Of a stretch of 34,898 nt of DNA, positions 18,819-27,562 are shown in pieces. Source of the stretch: an uncultured Ectothiorhodospiraceae bacterium (GTDB lineage Bacteria > Pseudomonadota > Gammaproteobacteria > UBA9214). Position 1 is the first letter of the stretch. Each line of letters begins with the position of its first letter. Where the stretch lies: assembly GCA_947258615.1 (NCBI GenBank), contig CAMYIX010000066.1, positions 1-34,898 on the forward strand. Direction: 5' to 3'. The position numbers and the translations under genes are program-made. The notes under the pieces were generated by a model. The model did not search any database. It was not told the origin of the DNA and saw nothing but the letters and a program-made list of their open reading frames with translations.

Positions 18819-21350
18819 CTACTGCAGCAGCATGGCGGCGCTGCCCAGTGTTGCGGCGCAGCTTGCCTTGACGATTTCCTCGGTACGCGTGGATGTCGCG
18901 CACGTCGGTGAGGGTCCCGTCGCGCAGCCCGTCAGGATCAGGATAAGATTATCCAGCTCGCTGGTCACAGCGGCTTCATCGGGTTGCACGGTCAGCCCGG
19001 TGTTCATCACCCTGTTGATCAAGGGCACGATCACCCGATCGCGTTGGTTCGAGGTATCGAACGCGGTATCGGCGGTTTCCGGGGGGAGACCGCTGGTGAA
19101 GAATCCCGGAAAGAAGGTTTCACGCATGATCGTTCCCTTGTTGCCCACCAGCGCGCTGCAGTATTCAATCGCCAGCTGCGAAATCGCCATCTGGTGTGCG
19201 GACAGGAAGCCCTCGATGTTCTCGACAGCCGGCAACTGCTGCATGACCGTCTGGTATACCGCTCTGACGTCGGCTTGTCCGGTACTCACACCGGTGATCG
19301 CGGCCATTGCGGCATTGATCTCGCCGAAGTTGCGCACACCGATATCGGATGCCTCCGGCAAATCGGGTGGCGACGCCGGCGCAAGCGGTGCGGGCTCAAC
19401 CACGACATTGGTGGCGTTGCCGAATACCTCGAATGTCAGGAAGAACTCGTCGGCAGCCGGCCCCTTCTCCAGTGCAAGGACGGTGCCGATATCCGAGAGA
19501 GTCTGTCCTGTGCCCGGTGCATAGAATGCAGCGCTGATCACGGTGTCGAGATGCGTGTAGGCCTGACCCACGGCCGCTTCCTTGCCGTTGATCCCGATGC
19601 GCATGCCGGCGACCGGGATGCCGTCAGGTACCGCATCCGGATCCAGGCTGATGAAACGCGGATTACTGAACAGGTAGCTGTAGTTGTCGAACTGGCTGAC
19701 CTCGAACAGCACATAGCTGTCGGCAATGCTGCTGTGATCGTCGACATTGAACAGCAGGAAGAATTTTTCACCCACGCCAACCGAGAAGTTCCGGATGATC
19801 TGTTCCTGGGTCAGGACGCGGTTGTGTATGGCTACCATGCGCAGCGTACCCTGCCACTGGCGGTCACCCGACACCTCGTTACCCAGTACAAAGGCGAAAC
19901 TGTTGTCCCAGTCGATCAGGCTGCCACCCGCCACCGGGTCCACATCGTCGGTGAACACGCCGTTGACATAGATGCGACGGCCGTTGACCGGGTCGTAGGT
20001 CGCGACCACGTGCTGCAGCGTCGCCTGCAGGTCTTCATCGGCATCGGCCGTGTCCAGCGACGGGTTGCCGTTGGCGTCCGTGGTCGTGTCGCGATTCATG
20101 AAGTTGTAGTTGTATTGTGTCTGGCCAAGCGTGAAGTTACGCTCCGTAGTGCCGGCGGAATAGCTGACGATGCGCGCCGGCCCCTCTTGCGACACGTTGG
20201 CCGGGGCGACCCAGGCCTCGATGGTATATTCACCGGTGGCGGTAATCAGGTTATACAGCTTCTGACTGCTGGTGGTGGTTGCCTGGGCCTTGCCGCTGTT
20301 GATAGTGATGCCCCAGCCGCCGACCCAGTCGACTCCGCCGCTCAGGGTGAGGTGCATATCCGGCGCGACGCCACTGGTATCAAACGCGATATTGCCCGAG
20401 CCGGCCTTGAACTGGTACATGGCTATAACGTCGTTGTCGTAGCGGCTGCCGCCGCTGGCAATGATACCCTCGGGCAGGGTCAGCGCCTTGCTGGTAACCA
20501 GGTCCGGGGCGATCGTAGTCGGACTGATCGAGTCCGCAAAGGCCGTAACGGCATTTTCCATCACAGCGGCAGACGCGGCACAGTCGGAACTGCCGGAATT
20601 ATCCGGGTCCCAGCAATTATGGAATTCGTCACGCAGGCGCACCACGAAGCGGGAATTAGCCGGGGCATCCAGGTCGATCTTGGATCGGGCCGCCTCATAG
20701 GCGGAGTCCGGGTCACTGTTGGCGAAGAACGGTGACTGTGCATTGGCGGATGAGTCGGAATGACAGCCGGCACAATTGGCGGCAAGCACCGGGTGCACCG
20801 TCGCCGCGAAGCTCGATGAGTCGGCCGGGAACGATTTGCTGGCAGCCGGGTCTTTCAGCGGCGGAGCAGTGAGCTGGATGACCGTACCGGACCCGACCGC
20901 ACCGCCGGCCCAGGCACCAATATAGGCGCTAATCACGTCGGCGCAGGCCTGGTCGCTGGCCAGCCAGCAGTTGTGTCCGCCAGCGACCTTGGTAACCATG
21001 AGTGAATTGGCCGGCGTGGCCCTGTCGACGATGCCGTTGGCCTCGGCGTAGGCGAGATTGATGTCATCATCACGAACGAAAGTCGGCGCCTGGCCGGCGC
21101 TGCCGTGGCAGCTGCCACAGCGACCAGTCGGACTGAGGTTATCCCATACATTCAGCTTGAAGGCCTGCACATCCACGGTTGCCGGTGGCGGTCCGCTGTA
21201 ATTCGAGGTCGACGCGACGGCACCGGCAATATTCGGGTTCTGGGAGGTACTCTCGCCGCCGCCGCAGGCCGTCAGACCGCCAGCCGTGAGCAGGATGATC
21301 ACGGGCGCCACGACCTTGCTAGACAAACGGGAATAGATTGGGTATTTCAT
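18819..21350 (-). CDS. LamG-domain c-type heme lipoprotein
   Basis: An 843-aa lipoprotein with lipobox LTAC at Cys29. Two c-heme attachment sites lie at residues 78-82 (CGSCH) and 193-197 (CAGCH), each in a small cytochrome-like region of about 100 residues. Residues about 310-530 form a laminin G/concanavalin-like beta-sandwich (YTIEAWVAPANVS; HVVATYDPVNGRRIYVNG; WQGTLRMVAIHNRVLT), a fold that often binds carbohydrate. The last 300 residues are not recognised. Stop and start are 3 bases apart from the upstream cytochrome gene. An outer-membrane-anchored electron carrier with a glycan-binding module is a fair inference; the acceptor is unknown. Confidence 0.87.
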   Translation of the reverse strand: MKYPIYSRLSSKVVAPVIILLTAGGLTACGGGESTSQNPNIAGAVASTSNYSGPPPATVDVQAFKLNVWDNLSPTGRCGSCHGSAGQAPTFVRDDDINLAYAEANGIVDRATPANSLMVTKVAGGHNCWLASDQACADVISAYIGAWAGGAVGSGTVIQLTAPPLKDPAASKSFPADSSSFAATVHPVLAANCAGCHSDSSANAQSPFFANSDPDSAYEAARSKIDLDAPANSRFVVRLRDEFHNCWDPDNSGSSDCAASAAVMENAVTAFADSISPTTIAPDLVTSKALTLPEGIIASGGSRYDNDVIAMYQFKAGSGNIAFDTSGVAPDMHLTLSGGVDWVGGWGITINSGKAQATTTSSQKLYNLITATGEYTIEAWVAPANVSQEGPARIVSYSAGTTERNFTLGQTQYNYNFMNRDTTTDANGNPSLDTADADEDLQATLQHVVATYDPVNGRRIYVNGVFTDDVDPVAGGSLIDWDNSFAFVLGNEVSGDRQWQGTLRMVAIHNRVLTQEQIIRNFSVGVGEKFFLLFNVDDHSSIADSYVLFEVSQFDNYSYLFSNPRFISLDPDAVPDGIPVAGMRIGINGKEAAVGQAYTHLDTVISAAFYAPGTGQTLSDIGTVLALEKGPAADEFFLTFEVFGNATNVVVEPAPLAPASPPDLPEASDIGVRNFGEINAAMAAITGVSTGQADVRAVYQTVMQQLPAVENIEGFLSAHQMAISQLAIEYCSALVGNKGTIMRETFFPGFFTSGLPPETADTAFDTSNQRDRVIVPLINRVMNTGLTVQPDEAAVTSELDNLILILTGCATGPSPTCATSTRTEEIVKASCAATLGSAAMLLQ

Positions 21351-21353
21351 ACC

Positions 21354-22547
21354 TCAGTCACCCTTGCAGTAGACAGCCGTCTCCGCAAACACTGTCTTCA
21401 TGTTGTAGTTACCGGCCCTGAAATTGTCCGTGATGGTGACAACTTCGTTTCGATCAGCACTGTTTCCCGGATCACGCAGGCATACCGTCCTGAATACCTT
21501 CTCCACCTGGCAGCGTGCAAAGGCATCGCTGCTCGCGAGCTCGACACCCAGTGACTTTGCGCCATTTCCGCTTCCCGGCAGACCCGGGTCCCAGCCAAGT
21601 GACGCGTTCTGACCAGCGCGCCAGTAGTTATCCCAGCTGTCGTCCGGCGTGATGAATCCGTACTTGAAGGTGTTGGCGTTGATGGTGTACTTGGGTTGCA
21701 CCACGCCGGGGGTATATTCGATGCCGCCGGTGCCCTCGTCGAAGTTGTAGTAGGCAAATGCCTGGGCCATCGGGTCCATCCCGTTATGACAACCGACACA
21801 GGAATTCAGGTAGATGCGGCTGTCTCCACCGGGGCTGCGGGATACGTCCTGGCGGATGCGGTCCGGCGAGCGGCTGGTGTCCTTGACCTGCTCCAGGTCA
21901 TTGCACAGGTGGTTGAGCAGGGTGAAACGGAACATGGCACGGTTGGTGCCGGCAACGAAGAAGGCCTCGGCGCCGGCACGCGTGGTCATGACACCGGCTG
22001 TGGCCGCCGCCGGCAGGCTGGTTACCGCGGATTGCATCACCGGCACCAGGTTGTCCTTCAGATCAATACCCTGGTCTTCCAGAGCGACATAGTGCGCGTT
22101 ATCCGTCATCGAGTAGACAGGGATCGGCAGTGAAGGCGCGCCGGTGTAGACGAGGTCGGCGGACAGCAGCGTGTTGAACGGCACATCGTCGCGAATCATT
22201 CCGATGACAGTGGCCGTGTAGTCGTTCAGTGGAGCGAACACGGTCTGTTCCCGGTTTGTCCATGGCGTCGCAAAGGTTCTGAGCGTGACGTTGTAGAACG
22301 CACTGTCATTCATCGCCATCATGGCGGCACTGATCGCATCACCGGAGATGATCTCCGTTTCCATGGCGTCCAGCACCGTTTCGGACGGCGGTATGCCCGC
22401 CAGGCGATCATGCATCCGCTTTGCCTGGCGACGCTCCAGGTCACCCGCCAGTGCAGGCACGGCGAAAACGCAGGTCAAACCCAGGACGGCAACGGCACGG
22501 CCAAGACCTCGAAATATCACACAATCCCCATCAGCTTGATAATGCAT
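21354..22547 (-). CDS. Secreted c-type heme protein with PSCyt3/DUF1588-like end
   Basis: A 397-aa protein read from ATG 22547. An in-frame GTG at 22520, with GGGGA ahead of it, would give a cleaner signal peptide (IFRGLGRAVAVLGLTCVFAVPALA) and may be the true start. One CxxCH heme site lies at residues 250-254 in the context CVGCHNGMDPMAQAFAYYNFD. This closely recalls the CxxCHxxMDPxxxALENFD pattern of PSCyt3/DUF1588 proteins. The C-terminal part repeats a 'CQVEKVFRTVCLRDP' pattern typical of these heme proteins. It is first in the minus-strand operon with LamG, DUF1501 and ApbE genes. Function: probable periplasmic redox protein. Confidence 0.85.
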   Translation of the reverse strand: MHYQADGDCVIFRGLGRAVAVLGLTCVFAVPALAGDLERRQAKRMHDRLAGIPPSETVLDAMETEIISGDAISAAMMAMNDSAFYNVTLRTFATPWTNREQTVFAPLNDYTATVIGMIRDDVPFNTLLSADLVYTGAPSLPIPVYSMTDNAHYVALEDQGIDLKDNLVPVMQSAVTSLPAAATAGVMTTRAGAEAFFVAGTNRAMFRFTLLNHLCNDLEQVKDTSRSPDRIRQDVSRSPGGDSRIYLNSCVGCHNGMDPMAQAFAYYNFDEGTGGIEYTPGVVQPKYTINANTFKYGFITPDDSWDNYWRAGQNASLGWDPGLPGSGNGAKSLGVELASSDAFARCQVEKVFRTVCLRDPGNSADRNEVVTITDNFRAGNYNMKTVFAETAVYCKGD

Positions 22548-22776
22548 GCGCTCTATCCCGGCTTGTTATGGTTTAAGGCCCTGTATTCTGCCCGTGTAGG
22601 CAGATACTGATGCGATGACCGGTTTTTTTCTATGACGCAGTTCGCGGAACGGGTTCCCAGGCCAATCTATAGTTGAACCGTGATCAACGGGGATCGATCA
22701 GTGTGCAAGCGTTCACAGTTGTGTGATTCATACGGTCCCGCGTATCAGGTTTTTTCCCCGGAGGGCCGATCAGCAC
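22548..22776. promoter_or_regulatory. Divergent intergenic region between the two redox operons
   Basis: About 230 bases separate the oppositely transcribed heme-protein operons and must hold both promoters. A short palindrome GGAACGGGTTCC (22646-22657) is a candidate operator. No convincing paired -35/-10 boxes were found. Shared control of the two arms is inferred from the arrangement. Confidence 0.45.
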
Positions 22777-25380
22777 ATGACTATGAATGCACATCCCGGA
22801 ATATTCCCCATGAAACCATGCGTTCGTCGCGCGGGCGCGTTGTTGCTGGCGGGGGTGCTGCTGGGGGGCTGTGGCGGGGGTGACGGTCAGGATCCGGACC
22901 CCCTGGTGGAGGATTTCGGCATTGCCTTTGTCAGACGCCCGCTGGAACTGGACAATACCGGCGTGGCCGTCCAGCCGGACATCCGCGAGATCGTATCCTT
23001 TACTCCCGGTGGGGACCTGTTCTATCGCGATCTGGCCTCGCCGAGTGCACCGGAGCGTAATATCACCGGCGCGATCACCCAGGGCATGGGTGACGTCAGG
23101 GATGTGGAGGTATCCTACGACGGCACCCGGCTGCTGTTCGCCCTGCGCCAGCCGGATATTCCCAACGCGAGCCCTGTAGACCAGAACAAGTGGGATATCT
23201 GGGAATACGACATCAGCGCCGATGCGCTGCGCCGCGTGACCGCAACGGATAACACGGCAAGGGCCGGCGAAGACGTCGCACCGCACTACCTGCCGGACGG
23301 CCGCATCATCTTTTCCTCCACGCGCCAGCGCCGGTCACGCGCCACCCTGCTGGATGAAGGCAAGACGGCATTTTCCGCGGTGGATGAGAACCGCAACGAG
23401 CATGCCTTCGTGTTGCACGTCATGGACAGTGATGGAGGCAATATCCATCAGGTCTCGCACAACCAGAGCCATGACCTCGATCCCATGGTGCTGGGGACCG
23501 GCTTGGACTCCGGCCAGGTGGTGTTCAGCCGCTGGGATAACATGGGTGGCCGCAATGCCATCAGCCTCTACAAGGTGCACCCCGACGGTTCGGAGCTGCA
23601 ACTGTATTACGGCGCACACAGTCATGACACCGGCACCGGCGGTGCAGAGGTTCACTTCCTGCAGCCGCGCGAGACGCTCGATGGTCGACTGATGACTGTG
23701 TTGCTGCCGTTCACCGATTCCTGGCGTGGCGGCGACCTGGTGCTGATCGATGCCGTTAATTACCTGGACAATAACTTCCCGACGGCGCCGAACCAGGGTG
23801 TCCTTGCCGGTCCGGCCCAGCAGACCGCGACCGTCAACGACGTCCATACTGACAACACGATTTCGCCCGGCGGTCGCTTCATGAGCGCCTGGCCGCTGCT
23901 GGATGGTACCAACCGGGCGCTGGTCAGCTGGAGCAGCTGCCGGCTTATCGAGAATTCCCGGATCGGACCCTGCACAGCGGCCGGACTGGCCAACCCGGCG
24001 GCCATGGAAGCAAACCCGATTTATGGAATATTTATCTATGACATGGCTAACGACACGCAGATTCCGGTCGTGACACCCGAGGAAGGCTTTATCTTCACCG
24101 ATGTCGTCGCAGCCGCGCCGCGCGCATTACCATCCATCATCTTCGACAAGATCCCCGGCGCAGGTCTCGACCAGCAGGCTTTCGATGAAGGTGTCGGCAT
24201 CCTCGATATCCGCAGCGTCTATGACGAGGATGGTGTGGACACCTCACCATCGGGTATTGCAGCGCTGGCCGACCCGGCACAGACCGTCGCCGATGATCGC
24301 CCTGCCCGTTTCCTGCGCATCGTCAAGGCCGTCGGCATTCCCGACAACGACACCAGGATGCTGCAGGGCACGGCCTTTGGCGCCAGCAGCGCGCAGTTGA
24401 TGCGCGAGATCATCGGTTACGTACCAGTGCAACCGGACGGGTCTGTCCGCGTCAAGGTACCCGCGAACGTACCTCTCGCCATCAGCGTCCTGGACAGGGA
24501 CGCCCGCCGCATCGGTGCGCGTCACCAGAACTGGATGCAACTGCGTGCGGGAGAGACCCTGACCTGCGTCGGTTGCCACGACCACGGCACGGGTACCCCG
24601 CATGGTCAACCGGCAGACCCGATGTCGCGTGGCTTGGCATCGGTATACCCGGGGGCATCGGTAACCGGCTTGCCGTTCCCGAACACGGTTGACACCCTGT
24701 GGGCAGACGCCGGCGAAACCATGGCACAGACCCTGACGCGGATCGATCCGGATCAGTTACTGCCGGCAGTTGACCTGTTTTACGACGATATCTGGACGGA
24801 CGAGACGGCCGCAGGACGACCGAAGGATGACGGTTTCTCATACACCTACGCGGCACTGGCCACCCCGGCGCCGATCACGGCGGCGTGCCAGACGGGCTGG
24901 AACGCCCTGTGCCGGATGGTGATCCATTACGAACAGCATATCCATCCCCTGTGGAGCCGCGACCGGGGGGCGGATACCTGCATCAATTGCCACACGCCGA
25001 CCGATGCCGCCGGCGTGTTGATGGTGCCGGACGGTCAGCTGGACCTGACAGATGGCCTGGACCCCCAGGTGACCGAGCACTTCAAGGCCTACCGCGAACT
25101 GCTGATCCCGGATTTCGCACAGGAGATCGGCCCCGCCGGCCTGCAGGACATCATGGTGCTGGGCCCGACTGACCCGAATACCGGGCTGCCGACACAGGTA
25201 AGGGTACCGGTGGCGGCGTCCATGAATCCCGCGGGGGCCATTGCCAGCAGCGCCTTCTTCTCGCAGTTTGCCGCAGGCGGCACCCATGCCGGCAGGCTGG
25301 AGCCGGATGAGCTGCGACTGCTGTCCGAGTGGCTGGATATTGGTGGGCAGTACTACAACGACCCGTTTGCCGTGCCATGA
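22777..25380 (+). CDS. HzsA-related beta-propeller/c-type heme lipoprotein
   Basis: About 867 aa from ATG 22777, which has GGAGGG about 11 bases upstream. ATG 22810 is an alternative that starts directly at the signal peptide (MKPCVRR). The lipobox is LLGGC. The first 450 residues contain TolB/PD40-like propeller blades (DVEVSYDGTRLLFALRQ; LPDGRIIFSSTRQR; GQVVFSRWDNMGGRNAISLY). Two CxxCH heme sites follow, CVGCH near residue 597 and CINCH near 735, in a C-terminal half of the HzsA-related type. Hydrazine synthase alpha of anammox bacteria has the same propeller plus c-heme plan, but this cluster lacks HzsB/HzsC-like partners, so hydrazine chemistry is not implied. It heads the plus-strand operon; the next start overlaps its stop (ATGA). 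Confidence 0.87.
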   Translation: MTMNAHPGIFPMKPCVRRAGALLLAGVLLGGCGGGDGQDPDPLVEDFGIAFVRRPLELDNTGVAVQPDIREIVSFTPGGDLFYRDLASPSAPERNITGAITQGMGDVRDVEVSYDGTRLLFALRQPDIPNASPVDQNKWDIWEYDISADALRRVTATDNTARAGEDVAPHYLPDGRIIFSSTRQRRSRATLLDEGKTAFSAVDENRNEHAFVLHVMDSDGGNIHQVSHNQSHDLDPMVLGTGLDSGQVVFSRWDNMGGRNAISLYKVHPDGSELQLYYGAHSHDTGTGGAEVHFLQPRETLDGRLMTVLLPFTDSWRGGDLVLIDAVNYLDNNFPTAPNQGVLAGPAQQTATVNDVHTDNTISPGGRFMSAWPLLDGTNRALVSWSSCRLIENSRIGPCTAAGLANPAAMEANPIYGIFIYDMANDTQIPVVTPEEGFIFTDVVAAAPRALPSIIFDKIPGAGLDQQAFDEGVGILDIRSVYDEDGVDTSPSGIAALADPAQTVADDRPARFLRIVKAVGIPDNDTRMLQGTAFGASSAQLMREIIGYVPVQPDGSVRVKVPANVPLAISVLDRDARRIGARHQNWMQLRAGETLTCVGCHDHGTGTPHGQPADPMSRGLASVYPGASVTGLPFPNTVDTLWADAGETMAQTLTRIDPDQLLPAVDLFYDDIWTDETAAGRPKDDGFSYTYAALATPAPITAACQTGWNALCRMVIHYEQHIHPLWSRDRGADTCINCHTPTDAAGVLMVPDGQLDLTDGLDPQVTEHFKAYRELLIPDFAQEIGPAGLQDIMVLGPTDPNTGLPTQVRVPVAASMNPAGAIASSAFFSQFAAGGTHAGRLEPDELRLLSEWLDIGGQYYNDPFAVP

Positions 25381-26171
25381 GAACGGATAGATGCACGCTT
25401 GTGATCACTGATGCCCGCACTCTCCCCTGCAGCCGTTTATTCATCTACATACTGCTGCTGTGGCAGTGCCTGCAGGGCGCGCCGGTCCTTGCAGAGGAGA
25501 AATACCACGAGGTACGGGTCGTCGAGCCATACCTCGAAATACACACCGGCCCGGGGCGCGGCTACCCGGTCTTCCACGTGGTGGACCGGGGCGAACTGGT
25601 TGAAGTCATCAAGCGCCGCACCGACTGGTTCATGGTGCGGACGAGGCGCGGCAAGCAGGGCTGGGTCAGGCGTGCAGACATGGAACTGACGCTGACCCCG
25701 GACGGCGCTTCGACCCAATTTTCCGAGGCGGAGCTCGGTGATTTCACCCGCCGTAGCCGGGAGACCGGCTTTCTGGCGGGTGATTTCGAGGGTGCAAATA
25801 TCATGTCGGTCTATGCAGACTATTACCTGACGCGGAACCTGTCCGTAGAACTGGCACTGTCGCAGGTATTCGGCAATTTCTCCGACGCACTCACCGCAAG
25901 TGCAAACCTGCTGGCACAGCCGTTTCCGGAATGGCGCCTGTCCCCGTTTTTCCTGCTGGGTATCGGTGTGATCTATACCGACCCGAACGTAACACTGGTA
26001 AACGAACAGGACCGTACCGAGCAGATCAGTAATGTCGGCGTGGGCGTGCGCTGGTACCTGACACGACGCTTCATCCTGCGTGCCGAATACCAGAATCACG
26101 TCATATTTCAGGATAAGGACGACAACCAGGAGATAAACGAATGGAAAGCCGGATTTGCATTTTTCTTTTGA
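25377..26171 (+). CDS. SH3-domain / outer-membrane beta-barrel protein
   Basis: A 264-aa protein. The start at 25377 is favoured over an in-frame ATG 48 bases upstream because it makes an ATGA overlap with the HzsA-related stop. The signal peptide covers about residues 20-39, ending VLA. Residues 45-102 are a bacterial SH3 (SH3b) domain (YLEIHTGPGRGYPVFHVV; TDWFMVRTRRGKQGWVR). Residues about 125-264 alternate polar and hydrophobic residues in strands (YADYYLTRNLSVELALSQV; RWYLTRRFILRAEYQNHVI) and the chain ends in Phe, as outer-membrane barrels do. The gene after it encodes a similar barrel. An outer-membrane partner that binds peptidoglycan or protein through SH3b is a reasonable inference. 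Confidence 0.85.
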   Translation: MRTDRCTLVITDARTLPCSRLFIYILLLWQCLQGAPVLAEEKYHEVRVVEPYLEIHTGPGRGYPVFHVVDRGELVEVIKRRTDWFMVRTRRGKQGWVRRADMELTLTPDGASTQFSEAELGDFTRRSRETGFLAGDFEGANIMSVYADYYLTRNLSVELALSQVFGNFSDALTASANLLAQPFPEWRLSPFFLLGIGVIYTDPNVTLVNEQDRTEQISNVGVGVRWYLTRRFILRAEYQNHVIFQDKDDNQEINEWKAGFAFFF

Positions 26172-26812
26172 AAGCGTTGCCCCTGCTGGTACTGCTTGGC
26201 CTGTCGGGTGGCTGCTCCCTGCTGCGCACCGCTGAACCCGCGGTATACAGCGAGTCTGAACCGGTAATAAAGCCGGGCATCGAGCGACGCACCATAACCG
26301 AGGCGGATATCGACAGCGAGGACTTCGAGGTCGGTGCCTTCGTCGGGGTGATGGGCATCGAGGACTTCGGGAGCAACGTCGTCTACGGGGTGCGTGCTTC
26401 CTACCATGCCACCGAGGATTTCTTTTTCGAAGCCGCGGCGGGTGCGACCCGGGCCGATGAGACCAGCTATGAAACCCTCAGCGGCGGAGCCCAACTGCTG
26501 ACCGATAGTCAGCGTGACCTGTACTACTACAACCTTTCGCTGGGCTACAACGTCCTGCCCGGCGAGAGTTTCATCGGCAGCCGCCATGCCTTCAACAGCG
26601 CGCTCTACCTCGTGGCCGGTGTCGGCAATACCGAGTTTGCCGATGACAGTCACTTCACCTACAGCGTCGGTGCAGGCTACCGGTTTCTGCTGAACGACTG
26701 GGTTGCGCTGCACCTGGATTTCAAGGACCACATCTTCGAGTCGGACCTTCTGGGTACCGACAAGTACACCCACAACCTGGAAGGCACCGTCGGCCTGTCC
26801 ATGTTCTTTTGA
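26141..26812 (+). CDS. Outer-membrane beta-barrel lipoprotein (TIGR04565-like)
   Basis: A 223-aa protein whose ATG at 26141 lies inside the previous gene (31-base overlap) and follows an AGGAG Shine-Dalgarno at 7 bases. The signal peptide ends in a lipobox (LSGGC, Cys25). From about residue 60 the chain is made of amphipathic strands (EVGAFVGVMGIEDFGSN; VVYGVRASYHATEDFFFEAA; TYSVGAGYRFLLNDWVALHL) and ends GLSMFF, a terminal aromatic that suits the BAM machinery. The layout fits the outer membrane beta-barrel domain family named in Myxococcus and relatives. With the SH3/barrel protein it forms a tandem barrel pair. Cargo unknown. Confidence 0.85.
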   Translation: MESRICIFLLKALPLLVLLGLSGGCSLLRTAEPAVYSESEPVIKPGIERRTITEADIDSEDFEVGAFVGVMGIEDFGSNVVYGVRASYHATEDFFFEAAAGATRADETSYETLSGGAQLLTDSQRDLYYYNLSLGYNVLPGESFIGSRHAFNSALYLVAGVGNTEFADDSHFTYSVGAGYRFLLNDWVALHLDFKDHIFESDLLGTDKYTHNLEGTVGLSMFF

Positions 26813-26822
26813 GGAGTCTGCC

Positions 26823-27329
26823 ATGCGTAATCCACATTCCGGTCCCATGAGATATACACTGGCAGCCGTACTGTTGCTGCTGACATCCGTGGTAACTGCC
26901 GGTAGCGTCCGGGCACCTGCACCGGATTTCACCCTGAAGAGTGACAACGGAGAGAACCTGAAGCTCAGTGAGTTGCGTGGCGAGGTGGTGCTGATCAATT
27001 TCTGGGCCTCCTGGTGCGGACCCTGTCGCCAGGAGATGCCTATCCTCAGCGAGCTGCATGACAGGTACAAGGCCATGGGCTTCACCGTCCTGGGTGTCAA
27101 TGTGGAGGAAAACTCCAGCGAGGCCCGCAAGCTACTGAAAGACATGCCGGTCAGCTTCCCGGTGCTGTTCGACAACGACAGCAGCGTGAGCAGGCAGTAT
27201 GACGTGGCCGCCATGCCAAGTACCGTGCTCGTCGATCGCGACGGCAATATACGTCACGTGCACAAGGGCTACAGACCCGGACTCGAGGACAGCTATGTCG
27301 AGCAAGTGCGTGGCCTGATCAGGGAGTAA
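26823..27329 (+). CDS. TlpA-family thioredoxin-like protein
   Basis: A 168-aa exported thiol-disulfide protein. The start at 26823 is chosen because GAGGAG lies 6 bases upstream and the signal peptide (about 10-26) follows; the open frame upstream overlaps the barrel gene out of frame and is not expected to be coding. The active site is WCGPC at Cys65/Cys68 within NFWASWCGPC. The cis-Pro loop is AAMPST near residue 138, and the central insertion is as in TlpA/ResA. It probably keeps cysteines reduced in the periplasm, for c-heme attachment in the many CxxCH proteins of the locus or for the CxC tail of the DUF4266 protein. The stop overlaps the next start (TAATG). Confidence 0.93.
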   Translation: MRNPHSGPMRYTLAAVLLLLTSVVTAGSVRAPAPDFTLKSDNGENLKLSELRGEVVLINFWASWCGPCRQEMPILSELHDRYKAMGFTVLGVNVEENSSEARKLLKDMPVSFPVLFDNDSSVSRQYDVAAMPSTVLVDRDGNIRHVHKGYRPGLEDSYVEQVRGLIRE

Positions 27330-27562
27330 TGACTTTCATGAACCTGCGTGCGTATTGTCTGTTGCTGACTGCCCTCGTGCTGACGGGCTGCAGTTCGCTC
27401 GAGCCCTGGGTTAAGCCCTATGAGCGGGCCCACCTGGCCGACCCGATCATGAGTTTTGACCGTGATCCGGTCTCCGGAGCCTACATGACACATGTCTACC
27501 AGGCGCGCGAGGCGGCCCGGGGTGCCGAGGGTGGGAACGGTGGCGGTTGTGGCTGTAACTAG
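27329..27562 (+). CDS. DUF4266 small lipoprotein with Gly-rich CxC tail
   Basis: A 77-aa protein translated by coupling with the thioredoxin gene (TAATG overlap). A second ATG 9 bases on (MNLRAYC) is an alternative start. The lipobox is LTGC with Cys21 as lipid anchor. The mature part is only about 57 residues. It has the DUF4266 signature W-x-KPYERAHLADPIM near residue 26-41, a middle segment that includes AYMTHVYQAREAARG, and a tail with Gly-rich stretches ending GGGCGCN, that is Cys74-Gly-Cys76. DUF4266 genes are usually next to DUF3570 and ApbE genes; here DUF3570 begins inside its 3' end. The tail could bind metal, form a disulfide or be modified. Function is not established. Confidence 0.9.
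   Translation: MTFMNLRAYCLLLTALVLTGCSSLEPWVKPYERAHLADPIMSFDRDPVSGAYMTHVYQAREAARGAEGGNGGGCGCN

Noticed and set aside
18984..20735. 583-codon plus-strand open frame inside the LamG/heme gene
   Set aside because: Antisense shadow of a gene with a lipobox and two CxxCH sites.
22777..25380. Anammox hydrazine synthase
   Set aside because: Only the alpha-like plan is present. There is no HzsB/HzsC or HAO-like multiheme partner, and the protein is a lipoprotein.
26108..27247. 379-codon minus-strand open frame across the barrel and thioredoxin genes
   Set aside because: It runs opposite to three well-supported, translationally coupled genes, and its product matches no family.
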